A DNA stretch of 64,000 nucleotides from Neobacillus sp. YX16 (GCF_030123505.1 NZ_CP126115.1:4106001-4170000); one strand, 5' to 3'. Numbered from the stretch's first letter, positions 42,852 through 51,723 are shown. Translations and numbers: made by a program. Notes: generated from the letters alone by a model not told the origin.

Positions 42852-44891
42852 TTATATCCGCGAAATGGCTACTGCACATGCTTTGTATTCTGCAGTACCT
42901 GATATCGGGTCATATTCGTTTAATGTTAAGACATTTGTTGGTGTTTCACTCCAATGGAAGCTCATGAACACAAGTCCAGGGACAACCATTTCTGTAATTT
43001 TGGCTTTAACCGTTAACTCGCCTCTTCGGGAACGAACTTGAACCACTTCACCATCGATAATCCCTAAGGCAAGAGCATCATCTGGATGAATATCCACCGT
43101 TTCTTCCGTTTGCTTTACCTTAACGCCTGGTGCATAGTAACGTGTTTGCGAATGTGTGTTATACGATTCATAACGTCTGCCTGTAGTTAAGGTGAAAGGA
43201 TACTCGTCATCTGGGAGTTCCAATGGTTCTGTGAAATCTACTGGTACAAATGGTGATTTTTTCACAACAGAACCCTGATTGTGAAATCTCTCATGCATGA
43301 TCAATGTGCCAGGATGATCTTCAGTTGGGCATGGATAATGGATGCTATATTCTTTTTCTAGTCTTTCGTAAGAAATACCACCATACATCTCCCAAGCGAG
43401 TTTTCTAACTTCATTCCAGATTTCTTCACTGCTTGAATAGTTCATTGGATAGCCCATTATCGTTGAAAGCTCACACAATATAACCCAATCTTCTTTAACA
43501 TTTTTCCCAGGATCTACAGCTTTGCGAACTCTTTGAACTCTTCGGTCTGTATTGGTATAGGTTCCGTCAACCTCCCCCCATGAACAAGCCGGAAGGACCA
43601 CATCTGCCATTTTTGCACTTTCTGTTAGGAATATATCCTGCACAATTAACAAATCTAGCTTTTCCATTAGCTTTTTTGTATGGTTCATATGAACATCAGC
43701 GAGCAATGGATTCTCTCCAATAATGTAAAGTGCCTTTAACTCACCATTTTCGAGTCGGTCAAAGGTTCTTGTTTGAGTGTCACCAACATGAGGATTTAGC
43801 GTAACATTCCATTCTTTTTCATAACGTGCTCGGTATTCAGCATTGACTAAACTCATTGATCCTGCTAGTTGGTTTGGCAGGCACCCCATATCCCCTGCAC
43901 CTTGAACGTTGTTTTGCCCGCGTAATGGCATAATGCCTGTTCCCTCTTTACCGATATTACCAGTCAATAAAGCAAGATTTGCTATATCAAAGACATTATT
44001 AACACCACAATGGTGTTCTGTGATTCCAAGTGTATAAGCAATCATTGAACCACTTGAACTAGCATATTCCCTGGCTGTCGTAACAATATCCTCTGCATTT
44101 AAGCCAGTAATGGAAGAAGCATATTCAGGTGTGTACATCTCAACATGCTTTTTTAAAGATTCGAAATCAATTGTAAATTGCTGAATGAACTCTTCATTGT
44201 ATAGATTTTCCTTTATAATTACTCGAAGGAAGGCATTAATTAGTGCAATATCTGTGCCGACCTTGATTTGCAAATGACGATGAGCAAATTTAACCATGTC
44301 AATCTTTCTTGGATCGATGACGATTACTTTAAGTCCATTTTTAATAGCTTTCTTTATTCGGTTTGCTATAATCGGATGTGCTTCTGTGGTATTTGATCCC
44401 ATAAGCAGCAATACTTCTGCTCTGTCAAAATCCTCTAATGTATTCGTTGGGGAACCGCTTCCAAAAACAGTTGCCAGACCGGCAACACTTGGTGCGTGTC
44501 AGGTGCGGTTACATCCATCTATATTATTACTGCCAATCACTGTCCTCATAAACTTTTGTGTAACATAATTGGATTCATTGGTTGTTCTAGCACAAGCAAA
44601 CATCGAGATTGAATTAGGTCCCCAAGTATCTCTAATCGAGGATAATTTATCTGCAATATATTGGTATGCCTCATCCCATGTTGTTTCTACTAATTGCCCA
44701 GCTTTCCGAATAAGTGGATTGATTAATCTATTGTTCGAATGAACGTATTCATAAGCAAAGGCGCCTTTCACACAGGTTTGACCTTTATTAACCGGTGCAT
44801 CTTTATCACCGCGTATTTTCATTATTCGATTATCTTTGACTTCTAACACTAAACCGCAGCCTGTGCCGCAATAACCGCAAATCGTTTTCAC
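42852..44891 (-). CDS. fdhF: formate dehydrogenase catalytic subunit, selenocysteine-containing
   Basis: This 679-residue molybdopterin enzyme is read through an in-frame UGA at 44499-44501 as selenocysteine (residue 131). The context CNRT-U-HAPSVAGL matches Sec140 of E. coli FdhF (ARV-U-HGPSVAGL). The N-terminal [4Fe-4S] motif is CGYCGTGC...CVKG. The rest holds the molybdopterin oxidoreductase domain and the C-terminal dinucleotide-binding domain (LTTGRRYESYNTHSQTR). Start GTG 44889-44891 has GGGGGAAG at 8 nt; ATG 44931-44933 is an alternative. It oxidises formate to CO2 or works in reverse. No partner subunit is adjacent. Confidence 0.9.
44470..44501 (-). promoter_or_regulatory. selenocysteine UGA codon and bacterial SECIS hairpin
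   Basis: Reading the minus strand, UGA (44499-44501) is followed after 12 nt by the stem GTTGCC/GGCAAC with apical loop GGUCU. GGUCU lies 19-23 nt after the UGA, the same spacing as in E. coli fdhF, where the SelB-binding loop is also GGUCU. Frame is kept on both sides of the UGA. Confidence 0.9.
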
Positions 44892-45030
44892 TAAATTTGC
44901 TTCCCCCACATTTTCCCCTCCCAATTCAAACATTTGTACTTATATAAACATATTAATCTATTTATCCTAAAAGTAGCTTTGTTTTTAAAAAAAATAATTG
45001 TCTATTTTTCGAAAAGTTTGAAAGGGTAAC

Positions 45031-45060
45031 AAAAAAACGGAAGAGAGTATCTTCCGTTTT
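45031..45060 (-). terminator. terminator of the histidine kinase gene
   Basis: On the minus strand AAACGGAAGA and TCTTCCGTTT arms are followed by TTTTT. Confidence 0.8.
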
Positions 45061-45063
45061 TCA

Positions 45064-47607
45064 TCATGCTGGTTTTGCCGGTAAGAGGATATTGAAAGTT
45101 GTTCCTTTATTTGGCTCACTCTCAACAAAAACTTTTCCATTATGATTTTCAATAATTTTGAAGCTCACCATTAATCCAAGTCCGTTTCCATTTTTCTTCG
45201 TCGTATAGAATGGTTCACCGAGCTGTTTTAATTTTTCTTTTGGTATCCCAACTCCAGTGTCCTGAATGGATATCTGAACATTGTTGTCATGAATCATCGT
45301 TTTTACGTGTAGTTCCCCGCCATTTGGCATAGCTTCTATTCCGTTTTTAATAAAGTTCAAAAACACTTGCTTTAAGCGGTTTTCATCACACTCAATTTGG
45401 ATAATTTCATGCGGACAATCAAACGTAAGTTTAACATGCTTCTTTCTTGCTTCGAACTCTAAAAGGGATACCACATTTTTAATTACAGGTACCACGTTTT
45501 TTTCTTCTAATTCCACCATTTTAGGTTTTGCCAAAACCATGAAGTCCTCTACAATGGTATTAACACGCTCAATTTCATCTAATATAATATTCATAAATTC
45601 CAAGCGTTCAGGATCCTGCTCATCTAATGTCAGAAACTCTGCATATCCCTTCATAGATGTTAGCGGATTTCGAATTTCATGGGCTACGCCCGCAGCTAAT
45701 TGACCGACGGCAGCAAGCTTATCCTGACGATGAAGTACCTCTTCTGTTTTCTTACGCTCTGTTATATCATTGCGAATCGCCAGATATTGATATGGTTTTC
45801 CTTTTTCACTTAAGAACGGAACGATTGTCGTATCTACCCAATAGAAAGTTCCATCCTTGGCTTTATTTCTTATTTCGCCTTTCCAAACCTTTCCTTCACC
45901 AATCGTTTTCCATAAATCCTTGAAGAATAATTTTGGATGATGCCCTGAGTTTAAGATGGCATGATCTTTTCCAATAATCTCTTCCCGGTTATATTTTGAA
46001 ATCTCACAGAACTTATCATTTACACTTGTTATAATTCCCTTCGCGTCCGTAAAGGCAACTATCGTAGATTGGTCTAGGGCAAAGCGAATATCTGTATTAT
46101 CTTTTATTGATTCTTTTAAATGTTCTTCTGCTCTTTTTCGATCAGAAATATCTGTTCGAATGGCAACATATTGATATGGCTTTCCTTTGTCATTTAAAAA
46201 TGGAACGATTGTCGTGTCAACCCAATAATGTGTACCATCTTTTGCTCTGTTACATATTTCGCCCTTCCATACCGCTCCTTGACCAATCGTCCTCCAGAGA
46301 TCTTTGAAGAATTCCTTTCCATGGAAGCCAGAATTTAATATCCTGTGATCCTCACCTAGTAATTCCTCACGGCTGTATTTCGATATTTCACAGAACTTAT
46401 CATTTACACTTGTAATCTTTCCCTTTTCATCTGTAATTGCAATGATAGACGATTGATCAAGGGCAAATGAAATATCCTGAGTTTCTTTTATCGATTCTAA
46501 AAGAGCCTGTTCCGCATTCTTTCGATTGGTAATATCAGACCGAATGGCAATATATTGAATCGGTTTACCATTTTTATCTAAGAAAGGGACAATTGTTGTA
46601 TCTACCCAATAATAGGAGCCATCCTTTGCTTTATTTCTAATCTCACCCCTCCAAGTCTTCCCAGCTTGTATGTCAGTCCATAATTCCTGAAAAAACTCTT
46701 TATGGTGATATCCTGAATTTAACATCCGATGGTTCTTTCCGATAATTTCTTCCTTTTTATACTTTGAGATTTCTTCAAACTTATCATTCACATAAACAAT
46801 CGTACCTAAAGGATCTGTGATGGCTACAATTGTCGAAGCATCTAAAGCAGCTTTGATATCATTTAGATTCGTATCTGATTCGGCTAGCTGCTTACTAATT
46901 AAAGTACTAGAGGCAATTAACCCGCTTATTATTAAAACTGTTACAAATAATACTAAATATATTAAAAATGTCTCTTCATTAATGATTTCATTCATTGGAT
47001 TGTTGGTTGAGATAATCGTTGAGGCCCTTTTTAAAAGAAAATGCCCTTCTACAATCGCACCTGAAATAATTAGCGCACTAATTGGTTTTAACCATGTCTG
47101 ACTTCCTTTTGAGTAGGTTTTAGAAGAAAAAAGAATCCATAAGGAAAATAAAAAAGACCCAAATATTAATAGTCCCGAAAATACAAAAATAGGAATATTA
47201 TATTCTATCGTCAGATTCATAGCATAAATACTTATAATATGAATTGCAAAAACAGCTATTGTTAAAAATAAACTTCCAAAAAGCAAATGAATGGAACGGA
47301 TTTCCTTGCCAAACAAAGGTATAAAAGCCATCCCTGAAAAAGCAATCCCTATTAGAATGGATAAAATGGTCAAGGGTATTTGGTAACTAGAAAAACGAGT
47401 AATATCAACTGCAATTAACCCGACAAAATTCATGACCCATATCCCCACTCCCATCGATACAGAGCCGCCAAGATATAAAAGTCTTTTATTATTCTTTGAA
47501 TTTTTTATTAACGTAAACATATCTAAACCAGTATATGAAGCCATGATGGTGAGTCCTATGGCTATAACAATTAAAAATGAATTAAATTCGCCAGAAACTG
47601 TATCCAT
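45064..47607 (-). CDS. sensor histidine kinase with MHYT-like membrane domain and three PAS domains
   Basis: This 847-residue kinase has an N-terminal membrane domain of about seven helices resembling MHYT (ASYTGLDMF; GVGIWVMNFVGLIAV). Three near-identical PAS modules follow (about 245-365, 373-493 and 501-621), repeating exactly every 128 residues. Then come HisKA with the phospho-acceptor His643 (GVAHEIRNPL) and an HATPase_c domain (NFIKNGIEAM, DTGVGIP, GNGLGL). The MHYT His is replaced by Asn60. No response regulator is adjacent, as with B. subtilis sporulation kinases. A role in redox, NO or copper sensing is suggested by neighbours only. Confidence 0.9.
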   Translation of the reverse strand: MDTVSGEFNSFLIVIAIGLTIMASYTGLDMFTLIKNSKNNKRLLYLGGSVSMGVGIWVMNFVGLIAVDITRFSSYQIPLTILSILIGIAFSGMAFIPLFGKEIRSIHLLFGSLFLTIAVFAIHIISIYAMNLTIEYNIPIFVFSGLLIFGSFLFSLWILFSSKTYSKGSQTWLKPISALIISGAIVEGHFLLKRASTIISTNNPMNEIINEETFLIYLVLFVTVLIISGLIASSTLISKQLAESDTNLNDIKAALDASTIVAITDPLGTIVYVNDKFEEISKYKKEEIIGKNHRMLNSGYHHKEFFQELWTDIQAGKTWRGEIRNKAKDGSYYWVDTTIVPFLDKNGKPIQYIAIRSDITNRKNAEQALLESIKETQDISFALDQSSIIAITDEKGKITSVNDKFCEISKYSREELLGEDHRILNSGFHGKEFFKDLWRTIGQGAVWKGEICNRAKDGTHYWVDTTIVPFLNDKGKPYQYVAIRTDISDRKRAEEHLKESIKDNTDIRFALDQSTIVAFTDAKGIITSVNDKFCEISKYNREEIIGKDHAILNSGHHPKLFFKDLWKTIGEGKVWKGEIRNKAKDGTFYWVDTTIVPFLSEKGKPYQYLAIRNDITERKKTEEVLHRQDKLAAVGQLAAGVAHEIRNPLTSMKGYAEFLTLDEQDPERLEFMNIILDEIERVNTIVEDFMVLAKPKMVELEEKNVVPVIKNVVSLLEFEARKKHVKLTFDCPHEIIQIECDENRLKQVFLNFIKNGIEAMPNGGELHVKTMIHDNNVQISIQDTGVGIPKEKLKQLGEPFYTTKKNGNGLGLMVSFKIIENHNGKVFVESEPNKGTTFNILLPAKPA

Positions 47608-47913
47608 TTAAGGCATTCCCCCTTTGAGCTATTCGCTTTCTACAATGATTGTAATGGATATAAATACGGTAGGGAAGTGTTTTAGTTCACAAAATTGTCA
47701 AATTTACATTATATTAACCAAATAATTTTTTTACAACATACATAGCAGAACCAAACTTGCACGGAATATTGTTACAGGATAAATGTATCATTTTTCAAAA
47801 AAATTAAATTATTTATCAAAAAGGACTACACAAACTTAATTTTTTTGATTATACTGTACTACAACAGGTTGATAATAAATAAACTGTATTAAAAAAGGAG
47901 GAGATTTTTAATC
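47608..47913. other. 306-bp divergent region between the kinase and the first yhfH-like gene
   Basis: Very AT-rich; it must hold both promoters. The 45 bp before each yhfH-like gene are alike (gtactacaaca ... aaactgtattaaaaaa), so this end belongs to the duplicated unit. I see nothing else. Confidence 0.55.
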
Positions 47914-48048
47914 ATGTTAGTAAATCCAATTGAATTTTTCCGCACTTTGCAGAAAAAGGAATGTCCAGAATGTGGGCAGCATATGGAAGAACAAGCAGAA
48001 AGCTACTTAATGGAATGTGATCGCTGTTTAGCAAAAAGAGAAGAATAA
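47914..48048 (+). CDS. yhfH: YhfH family small zinc-ribbon protein, copy 1
   Basis: This 44-residue protein starts MLVNPIEFFRTLQKKECPEC and ends with CDRCLAKREE. The two CxxC pairs (CPEC and CDRC) form a probable zinc ribbon. The MLxNPxEFFR start is the YhfH family pattern. GGAGGAG precedes the ATG. The next gene is an almost identical copy. Function unknown. Confidence 0.85.
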   Translation: MLVNPIEFFRTLQKKECPECGQHMEEQAESYLMECDRCLAKREE

Positions 48049-48128
48049 AGAGAACAAATTTTTTAAATAAGCTGTACTACAACAAATAAAAGGTTAATAA
48101 ACTGTATTAAAAAAGAGGGGGTATTAAA

Positions 48129-48263
48129 ATGTTAATTAGTCCAGTTGAATTTTTCCGCACTTTGCCAAAGAAGGAATGTCCAGAATGTGGGCAGCATATG
48201 GAAGAACAAGCAGAAAGCTACTTAATGGAATGTGATCGCTGTTTAGCTAATAAAAACGAATAG
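48129..48263 (+). CDS. yhfH: YhfH family small zinc-ribbon protein, copy 2
   Basis: This 44-residue protein is identical to copy 1 across the central CPEC...CDRCLA core and differs mainly at both ends (MLISPVEFFRTLPKK; ANKNE). The DNA is likewise near-identical in the core and the upstream leader is shared. It arose by tandem duplication with a period of 215 bp. A terminator follows. Confidence 0.85.
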   Translation: MLISPVEFFRTLPKKECPECGQHMEEQAESYLMECDRCLANKNE

Positions 48264-48278
48264 AATATAATGCGCATG

Positions 48279-48303
48279 CTCCCCAGAGATGGGGAGTTTT
48301 TTG
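48279..48303 (+). terminator. terminator of the yhfH pair
   Basis: CTCCCC and GGGGAG arms with an AGAGAT loop are followed by TTTTTT. Confidence 0.85.
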
Positions 48304-48369
48304 TATTCTAAAATAAGGAAGGAATAAACACATTTCAGATAGCAAAAACTTAGTAAAGGAGGTGTTTGT

Positions 48370-48540
48370 GTGGCAAATGAAACTTCTTCATCTAAAAAAA
48401 AGCAAACATCCATTCAAGGGGGAATATATCCTTCTCAAAAATATGTTCCAGGTGATTCTGTAGACGAACATAAGGATATTGAGGATGCAACGATCATGTT
48501 GGCTGGTGATGAAATTCGTCAACAAAATGAAAATCTGTAA
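48370..48540 (+). CDS. small hydrophilic hypothetical protein, 56 residues
   Basis: GTG 48370-48372 follows AAAGGAGGTG; the frame ends at TAA 48538-48540. The product (VANETSSSKKKQTSIQGGIY...) is polar, Lys/Ser-rich at the start and acidic at the end, with no Cys or membrane helix. It shares a short gap and strand with the next gene. I do not recognise it. Confidence 0.6.
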   Translation: MANETSSSKKKQTSIQGGIYPSQKYVPGDSVDEHKDIEDATIMLAGDEIRQQNENL

Positions 48541-48553
48541 AAGAGGAAGGTAA

Positions 48554-48811
48554 ATGGATATGGATATAGTTGATATTGCGAGTGCTAAGCCAGGAGACGA
48601 AGTGTTTGTAATCTATCGTAATCCACATGTACCAACTGTTGCTAATATACGAGCTGCTGAAATTGTCACTCATCCGAAGGATCCAAATGCACTTGCCTTG
48701 TTCCTAAACGAAACCTTTCATGTGATCGAAGACGATGACGCTCTTTTCCCTACTTCTGAATCTGCTCAAAGAGCATACGAGGGTCATTTCTTTGATTTTG
48801 GCGAAAAATAA
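48554..48811 (+). CDS. SplA-like small regulator
   Basis: This 85-residue protein has the pattern GDEVFVIYRNPHVPTVANIRAAEIV, then LALFLNETFHVIEDDDALF and AQRAYEGHFFDF. This resembles SplA, the small regulator placed before spore photoproduct lyase (splB) in Bacillus. No splB follows here; the gene ends at its own terminator. Assignment rests on remembered family pattern, so it stays tentative. GAGGAAGG precedes the ATG. Confidence 0.55.
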   Translation: MDMDIVDIASAKPGDEVFVIYRNPHVPTVANIRAAEIVTHPKDPNALALFLNETFHVIEDDDALFPTSESAQRAYEGHFFDFGEK

Positions 48812-48840
48812 AAGACTGTCATTTATTGACAGTCTTTTTG
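48811..48840 (+). terminator. terminator after the SplA-like gene
   Basis: AAGACTGTC and GACAGTCTT arms are followed by TTTT. Confidence 0.85.
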
Positions 48841-48853
48841 AATACTTTCTTCA

Positions 48854-49039
48854 TTATATTTTCGGAAGCTCTCTTATTTCTGTAGACATTTCATTTCCAC
48901 ACATTGGACAAAGCAAATCGTCTGTGACAAACTCCTTTCGCATCCAGCCAATACAGGCATTGTCCATGCAAGAATAAATTTCGGTTTCAAGCATAATTAC
49001 TTCAATTTCTTCATCCTTAGCCCTTTTACCATAAAAAAT
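48854..49039 (-). CDS. YdjO-like small zinc-ribbon protein, probable AUU start
   Basis: This is a 61-residue product if translation starts at ATT 49037-49039, 8 nt after GGAGG; the next in-frame ATG (48992-48994) has no ribosome site and would give 46 residues. The sequence has a single Cys pair in YSCMDNACIGWMRKEF and CPMCGNEM, ending ELPKI. That matches the cold-inducible YdjO family (zinc ribbon, CNGWMR-like). The family normally has about 15 residues before the first Cys, which supports the longer form. There is no ATG, GTG or TTG between the ribosome site and 48994 in this frame. Confidence 0.6.
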   Translation of the reverse strand: MFYGKRAKDEEIEVIMLETEIYSCMDNACIGWMRKEFVTDDLLCPMCGNEMSTEIRELPKI

Positions 49040-49139
49040 GGGAACCGCCTCCTTTTTTTATAGTATGTACCAAAAATGTCCTTTTCATTGCTCATAAAAC
49101 AATCTTTACCATAAACAAAATAAGGAAGGAATAATTTAA

Positions 49140-49286
49140 ATGAAAATTAATGAAAAAAAAGTAACTGTGGTCGGAACAGATATCGAAGAAGTAAAGAGAT
49201 TAAACAGTCAATCAGGCTTAAGTTATAACCAAGTGAAACAGGTGCTCGCCAAGAAACAATTAAATAATAGGCAGCCTTCCGAGTAG
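49140..49286 (+). CDS. small hypothetical protein, 48 residues, gamma-SASP-like segment
   Basis: ATG 49140-49142 follows AAGGAAGGAATAATTTAA; the stop lies inside the terminator stem. The segment GTDIEEVKRLNSQSG recalls the repeat unit of gamma-type small acid-soluble spore proteins, but the protein is too short and too basic to assign. No Cys or membrane helix is present. Confidence 0.55.
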   Translation: MKINEKKVTVVGTDIEEVKRLNSQSGLSYNQVKQVLAKKQLNNRQPSE

Positions 49287-49298
49287 GAAGGCTGTTTT
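49272..49298 (+). terminator. terminator overlapping the 48-residue gene
   Basis: CAGCCTTCC and GGAAGGCTG arms are followed by TTTT. Confidence 0.8.
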
Positions 49299-49300
49299 CA

Positions 49301-51229
49301 TTATATATCATTATAATCAATGATTATTTCATCATCATGCCTTTTTGAAAGTATTTTTCCTTTCTTCCTATTCTCTTTTGTTTGAAAGATAATATCAAAA
49401 TCATAATCATCCGGATAAAGTTCTTTAGCCGCGATATAAAGCTTTATTCTTTTATGGTTGACAGATATTTTTTCTCCTTTGACCTGGACCACATAATTCC
49501 CTTGTTGATCAGGGCCGCTATAAACAATCCCGAGCTCATTAGTTGGTGAGATTTTTACATTGTCCCCTTGAATGAATTCAGGAATCTTCTCCGCCGGTAT
49601 AACGCTTTTTTTTCTATTTTTGTATTTATTTACAATTACTTGTTTTTCTAATTCCTTCTGTTTCCAGATATCTGTTTCCTTATTGGCATAATTTTTCATT
49701 TCTTTATATGTTACTTGATGTGCTCTCTCAATTATTTTCGGATGAATTCCTAGTTTTAAAGCAATTGCAAATGCCTGACTTTCCCCTCCTCTTCCTATAT
49801 TAAGACGGTACGTCGGACTAAGAGTCTCAATATCAAATTCCATCGACCCATTAATAAATCCTGGATGTTCTTCAGCAAACTCTTTTATTTCACTATAGTG
49901 GGTCGTAGCTAAAAGCACTGCTCCTTTATTAAACAGCTGCTCTAAAATCGCAGTTGCAAGCCCCATTCCTTCCCCAGGATCTGTTCCGGATCCAAGCTCA
50001 TCGAGAAGAACTAAAGTCTGGTCATTTGTTTCCTTAAGGATTTCAATAATATTTACTATCCGCGAGCTAAACGTACTTAAATTTTCAGTAATACTCTGAC
50101 CATCACCAATATCCACTAGGATACGCTGAAAGATACCTAGATTACTTTCTTCAGATGCCGGGATATGGAGACCGCACTGTACCATAAGTGTCAACAAACC
50201 AACCGTTTTAATACTTACTGTTTTTCCACCTGTATTTGGACCAGTAATCACTAGTGCACTTTGGCCATCCTTCATTACTAAAGATAACGGAACGGCTTTA
50301 TCACCAAGGAGAGGGTGCTTTGCCTGAATTAACTTTATCTCCTGCTCATCATTCACCCTAACCTTAACACCATTAATAGACCGACTATATTTCGCCTTCG
50401 CAAACAAAAAGTCATAATGGACCATCGTTTCGATGGCTAATAGAATTTGCTGTTCTTTCTCTTCTACTAATCCTGTTAAATAGGACAAGACCTTTTGGAC
50501 TTCAACATCCTCATCCGCTAGCAGCCACGTTAATTGTTCTTGAAATAAAGCGATTTCCTCTGGCTCAATAAATAATGTTGACCCTGAAGCAGAGGTATCT
50601 AAAACTGCCCCTTTAATTTTATTTCGGTATTCCTTCTTAATAGGAATAACATATCTTCCATCTCTTTGACTGACAACATTCTCTTGTAGATACGTTTTAT
50701 ATTTGTTGGATCGAATCAACTGCATCGTTTTTTCTTTAAGACGCTCTTCATGAATGGCAATCTGTTTTCTAATTTTTAATAACTCTTTTGTTGCATAATC
50801 ATCTACCCTTCCATTTCGAATACAGCGTATAATTTCACCAGCAAGTTCTGGCAATTCCTCAATCACTTCCACATATGAGGTTACTCTTGGTGCATAGTAT
50901 TCCTTATCCTTCATGAACCTGCGCATTTTTCCACAACAATCTAAGAAATCATAAAGCTTGGATAATTGGTCAGGACGCAGTGCAATACCTTTGTTTAATT
51001 TAGATAAAATTTGTTCCATACCTCCCAGACCATGAACAGGGACACTCGAGCTCTTCTTGAGAATTTCGACTCCTTCAGAAACTTCATCCAGCCATGCTTC
51101 AATTTGTTTCAGATGTGTGGATGGCATAAGATTATAGATTTTTTCTTTTCCTTCATTCGTCAATGCAAATTCTGCTATTCTTTCTTTGATTTCTTGTACT
51201 TCCAATACTTTAAACGCATGTTTATTCAA
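49301..51229 (-). CDS. MutS2-like ATPase lacking the Smr domain
   Basis: This 642-residue protein has the MutS2 plan: MutS domain III-like coiled-coil and clamp (about 1-290), then the ATPase (Walker A GPNTGGKT, Walker B LVLLDELGSGTDPGEG, LLATTHYSEIKEFA). A further coiled coil and a KOW-like beta segment (GDNVKISPTNELGIVYSG) follow. MutS2 usually ends in an Smr nuclease domain at about 780 residues; none is present. I start at TTG 51227-51229, where GGAGGG stands 9 nt upstream and the N-terminus reads MNKHAFKVLEVQEIKERI. A longer frame from 51337 would add a transmembrane segment but has no ribosome site. Confidence 0.85.
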   Translation of the reverse strand: MNKHAFKVLEVQEIKERIAEFALTNEGKEKIYNLMPSTHLKQIEAWLDEVSEGVEILKKSSSVPVHGLGGMEQILSKLNKGIALRPDQLSKLYDFLDCCGKMRRFMKDKEYYAPRVTSYVEVIEELPELAGEIIRCIRNGRVDDYATKELLKIRKQIAIHEERLKEKTMQLIRSNKYKTYLQENVVSQRDGRYVIPIKKEYRNKIKGAVLDTSASGSTLFIEPEEIALFQEQLTWLLADEDVEVQKVLSYLTGLVEEKEQQILLAIETMVHYDFLFAKAKYSRSINGVKVRVNDEQEIKLIQAKHPLLGDKAVPLSLVMKDGQSALVITGPNTGGKTVSIKTVGLLTLMVQCGLHIPASEESNLGIFQRILVDIGDGQSITENLSTFSSRIVNIIEILKETNDQTLVLLDELGSGTDPGEGMGLATAILEQLFNKGAVLLATTHYSEIKEFAEEHPGFINGSMEFDIETLSPTYRLNIGRGGESQAFAIALKLGIHPKIIERAHQVTYKEMKNYANKETDIWKQKELEKQVIVNKYKNRKKSVIPAEKIPEFIQGDNVKISPTNELGIVYSGPDQQGNYVVQVKGEKISVNHKRIKLYIAAKELYPDDYDFDIIFQTKENRKKGKILSKRHDDEIIIDYNDI

Positions 51230-51723
51230 TGGTTTTTCCCTCCAGAATAAAATAAAAATAGCCGCAATGAACAATGTCATTGCGGCTACGCTAAATAAAA
51301 CGAGTATTTCCTCGTTTTGTATACAAATTTTATCCATAAAAAAAACTGTCTACTCAAAATGTACACAGCAGCATGGAGAAAAACTGTATGCTTGGTATGC
51401 CCATTGTTCTTAACTTCATTCCAAAACGCACTCAAATAGGCCTATATTCATTCATAAAATTGAACAAGGCGAAAATGGAATGAAAATATCCAATTGATTG
51501 GATTAGTTAAGAACGACACCTAACATACAACATACTCCCTTATTAACAAAATATTGATTCTTTTAAAGAATACAATAATCAGAATCATTTGTCAAAGTTA
51601 TCCACATCTTTTAGTATATGCAAAAAGTCATAAATGTTTAACACGTTTGACTTTATTTCGACTATTTCTTTACTTGTTTAGCACTTATTATTAAAGTAGG
51701 TCAAATAATTACAGGTGGGATAT
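51230..51723. other. 494-bp region between the MutS2-like gene and fnr
   Basis: It includes an in-frame 36-codon hydrophobic extension of the MutS2-like frame (51230-51337), an interrupted inverted repeat (51406-51514) and the fnr promoter region. No other gene is convincing. Confidence 0.55.
51406..51514. repeat. interrupted inverted repeat upstream of fnr
   Basis: GTTCTTAACTTCATTCC (51406-51422) pairs in two blocks with GGAATGAA (51477-51484) and GTTAAGAAC (51506-51514). No transposase-like ORF lies between. Confidence 0.6.

Noticed and set aside
42468..42967. Several 60-105 codon frames over repeat R3, with look-alikes at 34044 and 55188
   Set aside because: They are translations of the dispersed repeat, occur wherever the repeat occurs and run into real genes on the other strand.
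42852..44933. Formate dehydrogenase gene broken by a frameshift or nonsense mutation
   Set aside because: The two parts share one frame, the stop is exactly TGA at the known Sec position, and a SECIS hairpin with a GGUCU loop follows at the correct distance.
51230..51337. Membrane-anchored MutS2
   Set aside because: The hydrophobic extension has no ribosome site, while a strong site precedes the TTG at 51229; kept only as an alternative.
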